Of a stretch of 40,575 nucleotides of DNA, positions 26,280 through 34,409 are shown piece by piece. Numbering within the stretch: the first letter of the stretch is position 1; every line of letters begins with the position of its first letter. The translations under genes were made by a program, and so were the position numbers. The notes under the pieces were generated by a model, which made no database searches, was not told the DNA's origin, and saw only the letters and a program-made list of their open reading frames with translations. This DNA comes from Promethearchaeota archaeon (GTDB lineage: Archaea; Asgardarchaeota; Lokiarchaeia; Sigynarchaeales; SOKP01), in the NCBI GenBank assembly GCA_014729315.1, contig WJKD01000270.1, forward strand, positions 1 to 40,575. Reading direction: 5' to 3'.

Positions 26280-26807
26280 CTATTTCTTCATTTTTTCCAA
26301 CGCTAATTCAGTAAGAACATCAAAAGCTTTATCTACGTTAAAATTTCGTTTAGACGAAATTTCAATAAACGCTGAAAAATTATTTTTTTCCGCAATTTGG
26401 ATTCCTAATTCTCGTGAAATTTCTCTTTGATCTTGTTCCAGATCGACTTTGGCACCTACGAGCATAATTGGAATGTCTCCTCCTTTATGGCGGACTATAG
26501 AAGTCCACTCTGGGATGTTATCTAATGTTTCGGGCCTTGTTATGTCATAAAGAAGAAATGCTGCGTTAGCACCAAGACAATATGTAGGTAAGAGGAAACG
26601 GAAGCGTTCCTCCCCTCCAACATCCCATATCTGGAGTTTCACGCTCGAGTCTTTGATTTTGATAGTTTTTACGTGAAAATCAACTCCAATAGTGAGACGC
26701 TCAGACGGATTAAAAATATTGTAGCAATATCGCTTTGTGAACGAGGTTTTCCCGACGCTCGCATCTCCCAAAAGCAATATCTTGAAGGTATAGTCATAAG
26801 CGGGCAT
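26280..26807 (-). CDS. Ras/Rab-like small GTPase
   Basis: The 175-residue protein is a single small-GTPase domain. G1 is GDASVGKTS (residues 14-22), G2 is Thr39 in LTIGVDF, G3 is WDVGGEE (61-67), G4 is GAKVDL (118-123) and G5 is EISSKRN (149-155). Compared with Ras, the catalytic Gln61 is Glu66, Ala59 is Gly64 and the NKxD asparagine is Ala119, so hydrolysis and nucleotide affinity may be unusual. There is no C-terminal cysteine, so membrane anchoring by prenylation is not expected. Asgard genomes encode many such GTPases, thought to act in signalling or trafficking. The gene is first in a two-gene operon with the TrmB-like gene. Confidence 0.93.
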   Translation of the reverse strand: MPAYDYTFKILLLGDASVGKTSFTKRYCYNIFNPSERLTIGVDFHVKTIKIKDSSVKLQIWDVGGEERFRFLLPTYCLGANAAFLLYDITRPETLDNIPEWTSIVRHKGGDIPIMLVGAKVDLEQDQREISRELGIQIAEKNNFSAFIEISSKRNFNVDKAFDVLTELALEKMKK

Positions 26808-27009
26808 TCTAATTAACCAGTTTTGTTATGAAGTAAAGCTACTCGCATTATATAGGAAATGGACAGATCTAAACGCAAACGAATAGCTTTGATTTTTGTT
26901 TTCATTTTAATTCTAATTTAATTAATAATGCAAATAGGTTTATTAATAATATTGTGAATAAAAAGGTGTTCTTGGATATTAATATGTTACATACGTAAAG
27001 TTAAAAGTA

Positions 27010-27936
27010 TTAGTCCAAACGATACACTTTCTTCTTTCGGAAAGCGCTACAATACGGGAATGTCTTTCTCACGCCTTCAGCTACGTTCGGTATCCGTTTG
27101 TGGTTGATGCGTAAATTGAGAAGTGGACTCAGTCTCGCAAACGAGTCGGGGATGGATTTAATGGAGTTTTCCCAGAGATTAAGCGTCTTGAGCGATTCGA
27201 GGTTGCCGAACGACTCGGGCAAGGAAGAGAGGTTGTTGTTCCAAAGGTTACATTCCTCTAAAGACGACAAATTCCCAAACGACTCGGGCAAGGATGTGAG
27301 GTTGTTGTTCTTTAAGTTAAGTATTCTGAGCGCTTTCAAATTTCCGAACGATTCAGGCAACGCCTCCAAACCGACTTTCGACATTATCAACCATTCGAGC
27401 TTTTTGAGATTTCCGAACGTTTCGGGGAGCGTTTTGAAATGGTTAGAAACCCCTTCTTTCCCGCCCGAACCATATAGAATTCTCAGATTTTTAAGAAAAC
27501 AGACACTATAGGGAAACGACTCAAACTGGTTCCTATCTAAATCAAGTTGCTCTAGACTCGTTAAAGTTTTAATGGACTCGGGCATAGACTTTAATTTGTT
27601 ATGCGACAGATGAAGGTGTTTAAGCGACAAGAGGTTACCGATGGAGTCGGGGACTTTCTCAATTTTATTGGTGAAGAGGTATAACTCTTGGAGATGGGGA
27701 AACTTAAAGATCGTATCGGGAATTTTGGAAAGGTTAGCATGGGAGAGATCCAACTTTACGACATGGTAGTTTTTAACATCAAAGCGAAAATGATTCTCGG
27801 TTTTATTGTAATTACCATTATACTTTACGACGATAAAATCGTTTCCGACTTGTTTTTCCAAATCCCTAAGGTTGGTAACCTCTTCTTGACGGAGTTCCGC
27901 ATACCGAAATTTGACAACCTTCTCGATGTAAAACAC
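27010..27936 (-). CDS. leucine-rich-repeat protein with DNA-level repeat units
   Basis: The 308-residue protein has an N-terminal segment of about 75 residues and then about nine leucine-rich repeats of 23 residues, such as LQELYLFTNKIEKVPDSIGN, LEQLDLDRNQFESFPYSVCF and LKTLNLWENSIKSIPDSFAR, with the consensus LPESFGNL. Motifs are of the plant/bacterial SDS22-like kind. Repeats in the C-terminal half are also very similar at DNA level, with 69-base spacing. The DNA has many TCG/CGA/CTC triplets and appears richer in G+C than the surroundings, as does the gene upstream of it. Protein-binding function is likely and the partner is unknown. It is 77 bases downstream of the acidic-tail orphan on the same strand. 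Confidence 0.88.
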   Translation of the reverse strand: MFYIEKVVKFRYAELRQEEVTNLRDLEKQVGNDFIVVKYNGNYNKTENHFRFDVKNYHVVKLDLSHANLSKIPDTIFKFPHLQELYLFTNKIEKVPDSIGNLLSLKHLHLSHNKLKSMPESIKTLTSLEQLDLDRNQFESFPYSVCFLKNLRILYGSGGKEGVSNHFKTLPETFGNLKKLEWLIMSKVGLEALPESFGNLKALRILNLKNNNLTSLPESFGNLSSLEECNLWNNNLSSLPESFGNLESLKTLNLWENSIKSIPDSFARLSPLLNLRINHKRIPNVAEGVRKTFPYCSAFRKKKVYRLD

Positions 27937-28013
27937 CTAAATATGTAATGTTATTATTTTACTTTAAGATAATTAATTATTAATTATTAACGGGATTGAT
28001 TCTTTTCTGGTTT

Positions 28014-28586
28014 TTAATCGGAATCCCCAACAAAGTTTGCGGGCAGTCCGCCGCCGCCTTCTTCTTCATCTTCACTACCGAGATTTTGGTCTTGAGGAGG
28101 CAGAGCGTAATCGTTGTAAAGGTCTTTAATATCTTCATTGGGATGCTCTTCGCAAAATTCTTTATAGCCCTCGGATGTGGCGGGAACTTCGACCCCGTCG
28201 ATAAGGTTTTTCATCGCCTCCATTTCCCTATTTAATATCTTGGCGCGCCGTTTGAGGTATTCCTGATACGACGGGCTATCCAACGCTTTGGTGTATAACC
28301 AATGATAAGAGTCGAAGATCTTTATGTATTTTTCGTGGGCTTTATTGCTTTCGTCTAATCCGATTAGTTCAAATAACTGGGAGCGAGTTATGGTAAACAC
28401 ATGGTCGTTACGCGGGGAGGTAGAAAACTTAGTCCTCTTGACTTTTTGGTCTCCCGTTAACACGACGAACAAAAGTTTATGGACTCCTTGATAGCCCCTT
28501 TTACCCTTACGAGAAAGTGCTGAGCGCGATGTCCCCGAAAAGAAATCAAAGTTAAGCTGGAGGATGTTTTCGATTATTTCGTCCAA
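28014..28586 (-). CDS. unrecognised protein with acidic/glycine C-terminal tail
   Basis: The 190-residue protein is not recognised. The first half is basic with short strands and a loop rich in Lys/Arg (SRKGKRGYQGVHK, LTGDQKVKRTKFS, FTITRSQLFELIG). Residues 85-140 look helical (YLKRRAKILNREMEAMKNLI). The last 35 residues are strongly acidic with four consecutive glycines (GSEDEEEGGGGLPANF), possibly a flexible tail that binds a basic partner. Codon and base composition resemble the LRR gene just downstream and differ from the AT-rich neighbours, so the two may have arrived together. It could be virus- or plasmid-derived, but nothing diagnostic is visible. Confidence 0.65.
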   Translation of the reverse strand: MDEIIENILQLNFDFFSGTSRSALSRKGKRGYQGVHKLLFVVLTGDQKVKRTKFSTSPRNDHVFTITRSQLFELIGLDESNKAHEKYIKIFDSYHWLYTKALDSPSYQEYLKRRAKILNREMEAMKNLIDGVEVPATSEGYKEFCEEHPNEDIKDLYNDYALPPQDQNLGSEDEEEGGGGLPANFVGDSD

Positions 28587-28612
28587 AATGGCGTCTTAAG
28601 TAAATAATGTTA

Positions 28613-29449
28613 TTAAATTGATTTATAAAACTTTTTAAATAAATTTTGGTTACATTCGATTTTGTCTAATTTTATGGAAAAATAATCTCGATATCCTAAT
28701 TTCCGAACGAGCCTTAAGAATTGGGGAATTTTGCGTTTTCCCCCTCCAGGAAAAACTCTTGAATATTTCTTATAACTGTCATCTTTGTTGTATTCCGTTT
28801 TATTCGATACTTCTAGGATGTCAGAAAGCTGGACAAGATATACAAAGTCTATAACATCTTTTAACTCGTTTATATCTGACTCGCTTTTATAAAATTCGAA
28901 AGTATCAATTACAAAACCTAGGTTTTCTTGAGATTTTAGAGGATCCAATACTTTCTTAGCTTGCTGGAAATCCGAAATAGATGTTCCGCAATCAAATTCA
29001 AATCCTATTTTGATGTCTTCTTTTTGTGCTATTTTTGAGATTTCTTCGAGCCGTTCAGTAGTTCTCTTGTATATTCTCCAATCTGGTACGTTCCTGAGCG
29101 AAGGATCATCACTGATATCTGAGGGTTTCACAACAAGAAGATTTGACTCTAGTCTATAACCTATATCCATCATTTTTTCAAAGCTGGGGAGAATTTTTCG
29201 TTTAAATACGCTATCTCGACTTAGCGAAAAATCTTTAAGAGTAAAGAGACTTACCATCTTTAACCCAAACATTTCTAATTCTTCTTTTAAATCTTTAAGA
29301 AGGAGGCCTTTCGATATTACCTCATCGATTTTCTCGTAATCTAATTCCACACCCTTAAAATCTTTAGAAAATTTAAGAAATTCGTTAATTTTTAGATTTT
29401 TACAAGAGTTTTGGTTTAATGCTAACTTATAAGGTTGGAAATAGGGCAT
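28613..29449 (-). CDS. xylose-isomerase-like TIM-barrel protein, divergent metal site
   Basis: The 278-residue protein has the sugar-phosphate isomerase/epimerase (AP endonuclease family 2) pattern of alternating strands and helices: FKGVELDYEKIDEVI, GLKMVSLFTLKD, NLLVVKPSDIS, IKIGFEFDC, LGFVIDTFEFYK, DFVYLVQLSD, YRDYFSIKLD. Usual metal ligands appear changed: the VHLxD histidine is Gln (VQLSD), and the last Glu (typically SxE) is Lys (SIKL). The barrel may have lost or shifted its metal and may not be a classical isomerase. It stands alone with 26 bases to the orphan gene downstream on the same strand, and an AT-rich leader upstream. The substrate is unknown. Confidence 0.72.
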   Translation of the reverse strand: MPYFQPYKLALNQNSCKNLKINEFLKFSKDFKGVELDYEKIDEVISKGLLLKDLKEELEMFGLKMVSLFTLKDFSLSRDSVFKRKILPSFEKMMDIGYRLESNLLVVKPSDISDDPSLRNVPDWRIYKRTTERLEEISKIAQKEDIKIGFEFDCGTSISDFQQAKKVLDPLKSQENLGFVIDTFEFYKSESDINELKDVIDFVYLVQLSDILEVSNKTEYNKDDSYKKYSRVFPGGGKRKIPQFLRLVRKLGYRDYFSIKLDKIECNQNLFKKFYKSI

Positions 29450-29775
29450 AAGAGAGTCTTTTTAATTGGTCGTCGTTTGATTTAACAATACTCGTATTTA
29501 TTTAAACTTTAATAGGATTTACTTTTTTTCAGATAGTACTGAATTCGATTGAATATTAGTTTATCGGTCATTATGCACATCACTTCTTATGGATTAGTGA
29601 AAAATCGGATATTTCTACATTTTTTACATTTTAATAAGAGGGAATAGGTAACTATTTTTGATATTAAAGAACGAACTTTTTTAGAAAAAATAAACCTTAA
29701 AACGATCCACTCTACTTAGTTTTTAAGAATATAGTCGCGAATTAGGGATGATTTAGCAGAGAATTAAAAAAAAAT
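29450..29775. other. 326-base divergent intergenic region
   Basis: This region lies between the TIM-barrel gene (minus) and the first gene of the duplicated cassette (plus). It is AT-rich, with TATA-like strings. No small gene, hairpin or repeat that I could support was seen. The upstream signals of the first A gene must lie here; no Shine-Dalgarno precedes its ATG. Confidence 0.4.
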
Positions 29776-30810
29776 ATGGAAGATTCAGATATTATTTTAG
29801 GGCTTTTTTATGCAAACGAGCTTAATTTAGTGCACGATAACATTAAATTTTCAGAGAAATTGTCGGATGATAACATAAACCAGCTTAAGATGTTGTCTTT
29901 TAAATTTCTTGGACCCGTTTTTTTGACATCGTCCGCAGGGGAGGGAAAAAGCTGGAAAATAGAATTTATTGAATCGTCGCTATCGTTACATCAAGATTTA
30001 TCTTTTAGTAGAGATGTAATTCAATCTTTTTTTAGCTTAAATTCTTCAATAGAAACCAAAGATGGGTTAACAAATCTTTTTGCGCTAATAGGTTCTCCAT
30101 ATACCGAAGATACTAATTCAATATATCAAAAAATGCTAACCTATATACATCCTTGTATTTTGCAAGGTGAAATAACGCAGAAAGCTCAACTAGGAGATGA
30201 ATTTAAATTTTCAAGATTCATCAGAGATGAGTTAAACAGAGGACGCTCGCTGATTGAATACTCTTTAGGGTCAACAAGAAAAATCTATTGGGAAGAACAA
30301 TCTAAATACATTTGTGTGGGTATAATTGAGCGTTTAATTGGAAAGGACAACAAACAAACCCATCTCTATACATTCGATAAAGATAGTCCGATGAGAAGAA
30401 AGGTCTTGGATCACATCCCATCTTATTATATAATGTCAATTCTACCTGATTATTACGAATCGCTCATTCAAGAAACTCTAAGCTTATTTGATAAAAAAAC
30501 CGTTTATCCTAATTTAAGAACGATTAGACTTAGTTTTAAGCAAAATAAAGTTCTATATTTGGAGGAATACATTAAAGAAAATAACTTAAAACGAAGCTAT
30601 GGAGTGATAATGATTCCTGAATGCGAAATTTGTAAAGAATTGAGAAGATTGTCGGATTTCAAAAAAAACATAAGATTAATATTAGACGGAAATAGAAATC
30701 CCGTAGAAATATTTAAAAAAATCAATCCTCACATCAGTCTTGATAGATGGGGTTGTATAACTGATGAAAACTTGAACAACATTCAAAGAGAGCTTGACAG
30801 GAGGGATTAG
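29776..30810 (+). CDS. cassette protein A, copy 1 (unrecognised family)
   Basis: The 344-residue protein belongs to no family I recognise. It is a clear paralogue of the product of 32394-33449 over its full length: FLGPVFLTSS aligns with FLGPLFIAAS, WKIEFIESSLSLHQ with WKIEFIEASLSQYQ, GLTNLFALIGSPYTED with GLTNLFSIIASPYTED, and YLYTFD- and IPSYYI-type blocks also align. The N-terminus (DIILGLFYANELNLVHDNIK) looks like two short strands and a turn; a roadblock/longin-like fold is a possible but unproven guess. The conserved block RKIYWEEQSKYICVGIIERL (residues about 165-184) may be functionally important. No signal peptide or membrane segment is seen. GGAGGG at its 3' end serves as ribosome site for the B gene 6 bases downstream. 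Confidence 0.75.
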   Translation: MEDSDIILGLFYANELNLVHDNIKFSEKLSDDNINQLKMLSFKFLGPVFLTSSAGEGKSWKIEFIESSLSLHQDLSFSRDVIQSFFSLNSSIETKDGLTNLFALIGSPYTEDTNSIYQKMLTYIHPCILQGEITQKAQLGDEFKFSRFIRDELNRGRSLIEYSLGSTRKIYWEEQSKYICVGIIERLIGKDNKQTHLYTFDKDSPMRRKVLDHIPSYYIMSILPDYYESLIQETLSLFDKKTVYPNLRTIRLSFKQNKVLYLEEYIKENNLKRSYGVIMIPECEICKELRRLSDFKKNIRLILDGNRNPVEIFKKINPHISLDRWGCITDENLNNIQRELDRRD

Positions 30811-30816
30811 AAAGTT

Positions 30817-32100
30817 TTGGAAGAAATTGAAAATGTCTATAAGATTGATAAAAAACGTTTGCTAAATTACTTCATGCGAGTTAAGAAATCATTTCAGCAT
30901 CTCGATCAATATCATTTAATTGCTAAATTTTTAAATAATCAATCAATAGGCACCGATAGTGCTAATATTCTGGAAATTATTAATTTTTATAAAAATAAGC
31001 TATTAGACAGATTAAATGCGCTTGATTTTGCTTTTGAGTGGATTAGAGCCCAAAAGATTCGTTTAGAATACAAAAAATATTTGATAAGAGCCCAATACCC
31101 CAATAATAATTTAAGTTTAGCGGTAGATGATTGTATCGTTAAATTCTTTCTCAAATACGATGATTATATTCGCAGGATATTTAAAGAAAATATTTACGAA
31201 CACGAAATTAGCACATTATACGAGATATTCTTTAGTCCTTACGAAAAAGAGCATTTCAATTTAAAAGAGATGTTAAAATGGCATAAAAATAAAGTTATAA
31301 CAATAATCAAAGGAAATCTAAAAATCATTACAAATCTTATGACTCTACGTTCGGGTTTATCTCGTATTATTGTAAAGGATTACGAAGGAGTATTATATTC
31401 GAGAAAAGATTCAACGAAAGAGGAAAAGAAATCTACAACGCAGCAAATAATAGCTAAAGGCGAAAAAACGATTATTAAAGATGTTTCAGATTTTAACGGT
31501 TCTCATCTGGAACGAATTCTTAAGACCTATTGCTTTAATAAGAGAGAAATAGGAACTATTGAAATTGAAAATGCTATAAATCAATTTTTAACTTCTTATT
31601 TTAAGTTCGGTAAATTTTATTCCTACGACGAATTTAAAGAAAAATTGATTCAATCACTAATAGACTACATTAATTCCGGTTTAACAGAAAAAGTGAAAAC
31701 TCAACATTCAATGTCGAATTTGGGAGGTAAAATCTTTAGAATGCTAAATGATTTTAGAAAAATCAACCGAATTAAAGTTCTTGATGGTCTAGCATGGGTG
31801 AATGAATTGAAACCAGTTTTAAAAAAATTTCTTGTTCAATTATTAGATAATATGTTTAATCCTAAATTGGAGAAACCAGAAACAAAGAAAATAGATGACT
31901 TACAAAAAGAAGAGAATGACACAGAAAAACTAGATGATGTCAATTTTAGTGCGATTTTTGACCTTAATTTAGAAGTAGAAAAATATAGAGAAAAATTGGA
32001 AGCGCTTCTTCAAAATTCGGATAAGAGTATTGTTGAAAAAAGAAATATTATTAGAACAAAAGTTCAAAAATTTAAAATGGAAAAAAGAAAAAGCATATAA
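30817..32100 (+). CDS. cassette protein B, copy 1, full-length (unrecognised family)
   Basis: The 427-residue protein starts at TTG (30817), with GGAGGG about 11 bases upstream inside the A gene. Three parts can be seen. Residues 1-190 are helical and contain the nearly invariant block FAFEWIRAQKIRLEYKK (71-87), NQSIG and ISTLYEIFFSP. Residues 190-375 form a second helical part with FNGSHLERILKTYCFNKREI and DGLAWVNELKPVLKKFLVQL. Residues 376-427 form a charged helical tail (FSAIFDLNLEVEKYREKLEA). The paralogous copy downstream has parts 1 and 3 as separate genes and lacks part 2. No enzyme motif is found; an all-helical scaffold or adaptor is an inference. A stop-free frame and co-linear A gene support co-translation. 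Confidence 0.75.
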   Translation: MEEIENVYKIDKKRLLNYFMRVKKSFQHLDQYHLIAKFLNNQSIGTDSANILEIINFYKNKLLDRLNALDFAFEWIRAQKIRLEYKKYLIRAQYPNNNLSLAVDDCIVKFFLKYDDYIRRIFKENIYEHEISTLYEIFFSPYEKEHFNLKEMLKWHKNKVITIIKGNLKIITNLMTLRSGLSRIIVKDYEGVLYSRKDSTKEEKKSTTQQIIAKGEKTIIKDVSDFNGSHLERILKTYCFNKREIGTIEIENAINQFLTSYFKFGKFYSYDEFKEKLIQSLIDYINSGLTEKVKTQHSMSNLGGKIFRMLNDFRKINRIKVLDGLAWVNELKPVLKKFLVQLLDNMFNPKLEKPETKKIDDLQKEENDTEKLDDVNFSAIFDLNLEVEKYREKLEALLQNSDKSIVEKRNIIRTKVQKFKMEKRKSI

Positions 32101-32393
32101 CTCAATTCATAAAATATGATTAATGTATCGATCCTTAAAAGTGAAAATTTAACTGCAACTTTATCTTCAATCGTCTCATAAATTCTTTATTTAAATTTCA
32201 CGCATATTTCATGGAAAAACTATTTTTGAAAAAAGAATTCTACCAGATTATGTTTTAGCTTCTATAATCCTTTTGAAAAGACTAATATATGTAAAAAACA
32301 AACTAATTAATAATAAGGTTAATATAATCAAAAAACAAATCATATAACAATAGGAGTCGAAACCCTAGTAAATAGGAATAATACTAATATCTG

Positions 32394-33449
32394 ATGAAGA
32401 GCGGCGATTTCATACTTGCCCTATTTTTCTCGGACGAGAATTCATGCGTTTATGAAAAGCTTAAAGTGGCAGGAAATATAAAGGAAAATTTAGAGGAAAA
32501 AAACATTGAAGATTTAAAAACGCTCTCGTTGAGATTCTTAGGACCGTTATTTATTGCAGCAAGTATAAAAAAGGAAACCAATTGGAAAATCGAATTTATT
32601 GAAGCGTCTTTATCTCAATATCAGGGGAGAACAATTGATCCAGATCTCTTACAATCCATATTTGCTCTCAATTCTTCTATAGATTCTGATTTTGGTCTCA
32701 CAAATCTTTTTTCAATTATTGCTTCTCCGTACACAGAGGATCTAAAATTACTACACGATATAATAGATAGTTACATTCACCCTAGCATCATCCAAGAACG
32801 TATAGTAAACGAGAGTATACTTGGAAGTGGCTTTAAATTCAATGAGTTTATTTACGATGAGCTTAAGAGAGGAGCAAACCTTTTGAATTCCTTTCTTGGC
32901 TCTGCGAGAAGGATGTATTGGGAAGAGCAACAAAAATATTATTGCATAGGCGTTATAGAAAGAATAAGATATCAAGACCAAAACAAGGAGGAAAACTATC
33001 TTTATACATTTGATAAAGAAGAATCGATTAGAAGCAAAATTCGTTCTTACATTCCTTCATATTATATAATCTCGATTCTACCTAATTATTACGAGAATAG
33101 AATAAGCGAAACTCTTAAACTCTTTGATAAAACAAGCGTCTACCCAAACATTAGAATGATTAAAATGAGCGATGATCAAAACAAAGTTGTTTATCTCGAA
33201 GAAAATCTAACTGATAATGAATTGAAAAAGAGGTATGGCGTGATATTAGTTTCTGAACAAGATTTTTTGGACGAGACAGAAAAACTATCCTTTTTTAAAC
33301 AGAAGTTAAGGACAATGGTTGAATCTGATGAGGAAATAGAACGAAATATTGTGAGCATTAATCCAAAAATAAATCCCTTTATTAAGTGGAACATCAATAC
33401 CGAATCCGGATTAGATCAAATTAAACTATCACTAGACGAGATGAATTAA
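32394..33449 (+). CDS. cassette protein A, copy 2 (unrecognised family)
   Basis: The 351-residue protein is full-length relative to copy 1. It opens MKSGDFILALFFSDENSCVY and keeps the same landmarks: WKIEFIEASLSQYQ, GLTNLFSIIASPYTED, RRMYWEEQQKYYCIGVIERI, YLYTFDKEESIRSKIRSYIP, YYIISILPNYYENRISETLK. By eye, identity to copy 1 is about 40%, so the duplication is old and both copies are under constraint. The last 50 residues diverge most. It lies 294 bases after the end of B copy 1, in a region with AT-rich promoter-like sequence, and 27 bases before B copy 2. The function is unknown. Confidence 0.75.
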   Translation: MKSGDFILALFFSDENSCVYEKLKVAGNIKENLEEKNIEDLKTLSLRFLGPLFIAASIKKETNWKIEFIEASLSQYQGRTIDPDLLQSIFALNSSIDSDFGLTNLFSIIASPYTEDLKLLHDIIDSYIHPSIIQERIVNESILGSGFKFNEFIYDELKRGANLLNSFLGSARRMYWEEQQKYYCIGVIERIRYQDQNKEENYLYTFDKEESIRSKIRSYIPSYYIISILPNYYENRISETLKLFDKTSVYPNIRMIKMSDDQNKVVYLEENLTDNELKKRYGVILVSEQDFLDETEKLSFFKQKLRTMVESDEEIERNIVSINPKINPFIKWNINTESGLDQIKLSLDEMN

Positions 33450-33476
33450 ATTCATGAATATTGAGGGAAAGAAATA

Positions 33477-34049
33477 ATGAAAAACATCGACATTGATCAA
33501 GTATATGAAATCGATGTAGAAAGGATGTTGGGATATTACGATCGCATCAAGGCTCAATTTACTGAATCAGATTCTATAGAAATTATAGCTAGGTTTCTCA
33601 ATAAACAATCTATTGGTTCCTCTGTATACGATGTTATTGATTTTATTAGTTATTATACCGAAAGGTTAGCAAAGAATAAAAAACAACTAGACTTCGCTTT
33701 CGAGTGGATAAGAGCTCAAAAGATTCGTTTAGAATATAAAAAATTTCTTGGAAGTGCTCAATTTTCGAATCTTAAGCTCGCAATAGATACATGCATTTAT
33801 TTATTTTTTCAAAAATATGATCAATACCTTAGAGAATTGTTTAAGAAAGATATAAAGGAATATGAGATAAGCACGATTTATGAAATCTTTTTTACACCAT
33901 TGGAAATCGATAAATTATCGTTGAACGCCATTTTAGAGAAACATAAAAATATAGTTCCAACCTTTTTTAAGGAATCAAGTAGAATTGATACTCATATTAT
34001 TACTCTAAGAAGAGGATTAAAAGAGATTATTAAACACGATTTTCAATAG
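33477..34049 (+). CDS. cassette protein B, copy 2, N-terminal domain as separate protein
   Basis: The 190-residue protein corresponds to residues 1-190 of B copy 1. LDFAFEWIRAQKIRLEYKKF (71-90) is almost identical to the same block there, and LNKQSIG, YEISTIYEIFFTP and ITLRRGLKEIIKHDF match NNQSIG, HEISTLYEIFFSP and MTLRSGLSRIIVKDY. It ends there with TAG, while copy 1 continues for 237 residues. GAGGG lies nine bases before the ATG (33463-33467), a good ribosome site. Because the conserved block is intact and codons are not decayed, it looks like a functional single-domain version, not debris. It is 27 bases downstream of A copy 2. Confidence 0.75.
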   Translation: MKNIDIDQVYEIDVERMLGYYDRIKAQFTESDSIEIIARFLNKQSIGSSVYDVIDFISYYTERLAKNKKQLDFAFEWIRAQKIRLEYKKFLGSAQFSNLKLAIDTCIYLFFQKYDQYLRELFKKDIKEYEISTIYEIFFTPLEIDKLSLNAILEKHKNIVPTFFKESSRIDTHIITLRRGLKEIIKHDFQ

Positions 34050-34179
34050 GGTCTCGTAGAGTGATTAAAAATAAATATATGAAGTTGAATCATTATTAAT
34101 AGAAATTAACAATAAATTTCACCTAATCCAGATCGAATATAAAAATATTAGACTAAACACATTTGAGGTGAGGTATAAG

Positions 34180-34392
34180 ATGAGTATGGACAAAAAACTA
34201 AGCAAGACGATAGATTACGAGTCGATTTTTGATATTGAATTGTCTATTGAAGAATATAGCGAAAAATTGGAAGATTTATTAAAACATTCACGAATTGGCA
34301 TTGTAGAACAAAGAAAAATTTTGCGCCAAAAAGTCCAAGAATTCAAAGACAAAAAGAAACGACATCTTGCCGATGTAAGAAAGCGCAAATAA
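34180..34392 (+). CDS. cassette protein B, copy 2, C-terminal tail as separate protein
   Basis: The 70-residue protein begins MSMDKKLSKTIDYESIFDIE. Its residues 12-54 match the last 50 residues of B copy 1: ESIFDIELSIEEYSEKLEDL aligns with SAIFDLNLEVEKYREKLEAL, and GIVEQRKILRQKVQEFKDKK with SIVEKRNIIRTKVQKFKMEK. It ends in a basic tail (RHLADVRKRK). A strong Shine-Dalgarno GAGGTGAGG lies six bases before the ATG at 34180; a GTG at 34168 in frame is a less likely start because it falls inside that site. It is 130 bases after B copy 2 and shows the tail is an independent helical module. Function unknown. Confidence 0.72.
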   Translation: MSMDKKLSKTIDYESIFDIELSIEEYSEKLEDLLKHSRIGIVEQRKILRQKVQEFKDKKKRHLADVRKRK

Positions 34393-34409
34393 GTATTCTT
34401 AATTCTTTT

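Noticed and set aside
27098..27511. 137-residue plus-strand frame with repeats
   Set aside because: Antisense of the LRR gene; its repeats mirror the LRR units and it has no independent support.
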